Below, piece by piece: positions 4,383 to 6,688 of a stretch of DNA of 6,688 bases (positions are counted from its first letter, which is position 1; the number at the start of each line of letters is the position of its first letter). The DNA lies in contig DAIQOA010000229.1 in the NCBI GenBank assembly GCA_036788095.1, positions 1 through 6,688 on the forward strand, read 5' to 3'. Position numbers and translations under genes: made by a program. The DNA comes from Anaerohabitans sp036788095 (GTDB taxonomy: Bacteria; Zhuqueibacterota; Zhuqueibacteria; Residuimicrobiales; Residuimicrobiaceae). The notes under the pieces are model-generated. The model had not been told where the DNA came from, ran no database searches, and saw nothing but the letters and a program-made list of their open reading frames with translations.

Positions 4383-6103
4383 ATATCCTTGGTCTTTCGG
4401 ACGTAACCGGAAATCACAGCCACAGTAGTGTGGCGCTGTTGCAGGACGGCCGTCTGGCCATGGCGCTGTCGCAGGAGCGCCTGTCCCGGATCAAAAACGA
4501 TTCCGCGTTTCCCCAGGCTGCGATCGAGACGGTGCTGTCGGCAAACCGGCTGCGCATGGACGATATCGATGTGTTCGCCTGCGGCTATCCGGCGCCGCGC
4601 TACTATGCCAGTCTGCTAGAACGCAGCCTCATCGATCTGCCGCGCGCGCTGGCGGGCGTGGCATTGCGCCGGCCGGACCGGCTGCTCAAGTATCTGTTGC
4701 CCAATTTGAAAAAAGCGGTCTATGATCCCAGCCATGCCGCATCCGCCGGCGCGCTGCCTTCCGGCAAACTGGTGTTTGTCGATCACCATCTGGCGCACGT
4801 CACCGCTGCCTATGCCGCATCGGGCCTGGAGGAGTGTCTAGCCATCAGCTATGGAGGATTTGCGCCGCACGCCGACGGCCGCAACGTGGCCGGCGCGGTG
4901 TATCGCTGCTGCGGCAATGACATCGAGTTTTTGCAGGACATCCCTTACTTTGCCACCGGCTGCTGGTTCTCGGGCATCACGGTCGCCCTGGGGTATCGCT
5001 ACATGGAACAGGAGGGCAAGACCATGGGACTGGCGGGGCTGGGGGATGCTGAGGCCTGTTACGATGCGGTGTCCAAGGTCACGACAAGATTTATCGATGG
5101 AACGTGGCGGCCGTACGCGCATTGGCTGGATTATATTTTCACGCCCAGGGCCGAAGTGTTCCTTTCCAGCCGCAGCGGCCGCATTCTCCAGGGGCTGCTG
5201 AAGCAGTACAGGCCGGAGGACATCGCGGCCGCAGCCCAGCGGGTGTGGCAGGAGAATCTGTTGCATTTCATTCAGCACCTGAGCAGCGTCTACCGGATCA
5301 AAAAGTTTGCCCTGGCCGGTGGTCTGTTCTTGAATGCGGCGATCAACCGCCTGATCGCCGAGCAGGCCGGTGTTGAATCTTTGTTCATTTTTCCCCACAC
5401 CGGCGACGGCTCCACGCCCATCGGCGCCGCCCTGCAGGTCCATCGCTCGGCGTCCGGTGTGCTCCCCCGCCGGCCCATCACCGACACCGCCTGGGGATGC
5501 GGCTTTGATCGCGTTGCGGTGCTGCAGGATCTGCAGAGCTGCGACAGACCGTTACGTTTTGAAGAGCTCTCCGACGCACCTGCCTATACGGCAAAGCGGA
5601 TCAATGACGGCAAAATCATCGGCTGGTTTCAGGAACGGGAAGAGTATGGACCGCGCAGCCTGGGGCAGCGCTGCATTCTGGCCGACCCCCGTCGGCCAGA
5701 GATGAAAGGAACCCTGAACCGTCGCAAACAGCGCGAGGAGTGGATCCCGCTCGGCGTCAGCTGCCTGGCGGAGCAGGGGGACTTGTATTTTGACCGCTGG
5801 CAGCCCAGCCCTTTTATGACCCGCCTGTTCCAGGTGCGTGGCGATCAAAGAGCCGCGGCGCCGGCGGCGGTCCATGGGGATGGTTCCTGTCGCGTGCAGG
5901 CCGTGGCCGGCTCTGCGGATCTTTTCCGCAAATTATTGGAATGCTTCTATGGTTTATCTGGGATTGGGATGGTGCTGAATTCCAGTCTCAACCGCCATGG
6001 GGAGCCCATCGTGCACCGGCCCGCGGAGGCCATGCATCTACTCCTCGCCGGCGTGATCGATGAGCTGGTGATCGGAGATATCGTGATAAAAAGCGACCGC
6101 TGA
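4379..6103 (+). CDS. carbamoyltransferase, NodU/CmcH/TobZ family
   Basis: The 574-residue protein has the family's two-part build. The N-terminal ASKHA/Kae1-like domain shows ILGLSDVTGNHSHSS at 3-17, SQERLSRIKND at 31-41, VDHHLAH at 134-140 (metal-binding HHxxH), EGKTMGLAGLG at 212-222 and LAGGLFLNAAINR at 312-324. TGDGS lies at 341-345. The C-terminal YrdC-like domain shows GKIIGWFQEREEYGPRSLGQR at 411-431, ILADPRRPEMK at 433-443, HGDGSCRVQAV at 499-509 and LNSSLNRHGEPIV at 533-545. Such enzymes use carbamoyl phosphate and ATP to O-carbamoylate sugars, antibiotics or Nod factors. ATG 4379 is chosen because the motif begins there and it overlaps the sfsA stop by ATGA; the open frame extends far upstream only as a shadow of sfsA. 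The usual Asp in the LTxDG motif appears to be Gly (ISYGG, 156-160). The acceptor is unknown. Confidence 0.93.
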   Translation: MNILGLSDVTGNHSHSSVALLQDGRLAMALSQERLSRIKNDSAFPQAAIETVLSANRLRMDDIDVFACGYPAPRYYASLLERSLIDLPRALAGVALRRPDRLLKYLLPNLKKAVYDPSHAASAGALPSGKLVFVDHHLAHVTAAYAASGLEECLAISYGGFAPHADGRNVAGAVYRCCGNDIEFLQDIPYFATGCWFSGITVALGYRYMEQEGKTMGLAGLGDAEACYDAVSKVTTRFIDGTWRPYAHWLDYIFTPRAEVFLSSRSGRILQGLLKQYRPEDIAAAAQRVWQENLLHFIQHLSSVYRIKKFALAGGLFLNAAINRLIAEQAGVESLFIFPHTGDGSTPIGAALQVHRSASGVLPRRPITDTAWGCGFDRVAVLQDLQSCDRPLRFEELSDAPAYTAKRINDGKIIGWFQEREEYGPRSLGQRCILADPRRPEMKGTLNRRKQREEWIPLGVSCLAEQGDLYFDRWQPSPFMTRLFQVRGDQRAAAPAAVHGDGSCRVQAVAGSADLFRKLLECFYGLSGIGMVLNSSLNRHGEPIVHRPAEAMHLLLAGVIDELVIGDIVIKSDR

Positions 6104-6118
6104 GGCTGCCTGAGCGGT
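6096..6118 (+). terminator. weak hairpin overlapping the carbamoyltransferase stop
   Basis: ACCGCT-G-AGG-CTG-CCT-G-AGCGGT is a symmetrical hairpin with one internal G-G mismatch, overlapping the TGA at 6101-6103. A modest TTTT run follows seven bases later. It could attenuate transcription before the sugar kinase gene or only protect the mRNA end. The T tract is too weak for a confident terminator. Confidence 0.3.
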
Positions 6119-6156
6119 TCCTGGTTTTAATCAACTAATTTTTATAAGGATAGACC

Positions 6157-6688
6157 ATGATCGTAAGAACCCGTGTGTTTTCCCGCGCCGGATTGGCCGG
6201 CAATCCTTCTGATGGTTATCATGGCAAAACGCTCTCAGTGACGGTGAAAAATTTCTCCGCTGAAGTCACCCTGTATGAGACGCCGGATCTGGAGATACTG
6301 CCCAATGAGCGCGATCACTCCTATTTTGAAAACCTGGAGCATCTGGTCAAGGATGTCCGACGCCACGGCTATTACGGCGGCATTCGGTTGATCAAGGCGG
6401 CGGCGAAAAAGTTTTTCGAGTACTGCGAGCACAAGGGCATTCAGCTGAGCGATAAGAATTTCACTGTGCGCTATCGCTCCAACATTCCGGTGCAGGTGGG
6501 ACTCGGCGGCTCCAGCGCCATCGTCACCGCCACGCTTCGCGCGCTGATGACTTTTTACGGGGTCGAGATTTCCAGACCCACGCTGCCCAACCTGATTCTC
6601 AGCGTTGAAACCGAGGAGTTGGGCATTGCCGCCGGTCTGCAGGATCGCGTGATCCAGGTGTATGAAGGCTTGGTCTTTATGGATTTTG
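6157..6688 (+). CDS. GHMP family sugar kinase, glucuronokinase-like (3' end outside window)
   Basis: The frame opens with ATG at 6157, about six bases after a good AAGGA ribosome binding site (6146-6150), and stays open for 177 codons to the window edge. The N-terminus RAGLAGNPSDGYHGKTLS (10-27) is the GHMP substrate-binding start, with GNPSDGY resembling plant-type glucuronokinases. The ATP-binding loop is clear as IPVQVGLGGSSAIVTA (110-125), and ETEELGIAAGLQDR follows with a candidate catalytic Asp. GHMP kinases phosphorylate small alcohols or sugars at C1 or other hydroxyls; here a sugar or uronic acid at the anomeric position is plausible but unproven. Being 53 bases after the carbamoyltransferase, it is likely in the same operon or under a local signal. 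The full family length is about 320-360 residues, so roughly half is visible. Confidence 0.9.
   Translation, partial: MIVRTRVFSRAGLAGNPSDGYHGKTLSVTVKNFSAEVTLYETPDLEILPNERDHSYFENLEHLVKDVRRHGYYGGIRLIKAAAKKFFEYCEHKGIQLSDKNFTVRYRSNIPVQVGLGGSSAIVTATLRALMTFYGVEISRPTLPNLILSVETEELGIAAGLQDRVIQVYEGLVFMDF

Noticed and set aside
4838..5443. 201-codon minus-strand frame inside the carbamoyltransferase gene
   Set aside because: Antisense shadow of conserved carbamoyltransferase motifs; no independent start signal or domain.

Overview
This looks like a contig piece from an uncultured, probably Gram-negative-like bacterium. Protein genes on the right are GC-rich, while the spacers and tRNA surroundings are strongly AT-rich and full of short palindromes. 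No marker gene allows a confident phylum call.

Left third (1-1957, all minus strand): the layout is that of integron gene cassettes. A 202-aa six-helix membrane protein gene (133-741) is followed by a well-formed attC site (48-108). A Sel1-repeat gene (1299-1874 plus an in-frame remnant at 879-1199) is followed by a second attC (764-822). A possible third cassette begins at 1-34. A degenerate attC-like sequence and a nested palindrome cluster (1895-2033) lie at the leading end. No integrase gene sits there, so this resembles a cluster of attC sites lacking an integrase (CALIN) or a displaced cassette array.

Middle (2041-3144): an AT-rich, gene-poor stretch holds tRNA-Asp(GTC), a likely tRNA remnant, tRNA-Lys(CTT), and a broken second tRNA-Lys copy whose anticodon arm has been replaced by a 48-nt palindromic element. 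Two minus-strand terminators follow the two tRNA genes. A plausible minus-strand promoter lies upstream of the tRNA-Lys pair. Helically spaced short direct repeats flank tRNA-Asp and could be old integration-site material.

Right half (3145-6688, all plus strand): a tight cluster reads nitroreductase-family flavoprotein, SfsA, NodU/CmcH-type carbamoyltransferase and, after 53 bases with its own ribosome binding site, a GHMP sugar kinase that runs off the window. The first three genes overlap by ATGA, so they are probably one operon with coupled translation. The carbamoyltransferase and the sugar kinase together suggest sugar activation and O-carbamoylation of a glycan or small molecule; this is inferred from context only.
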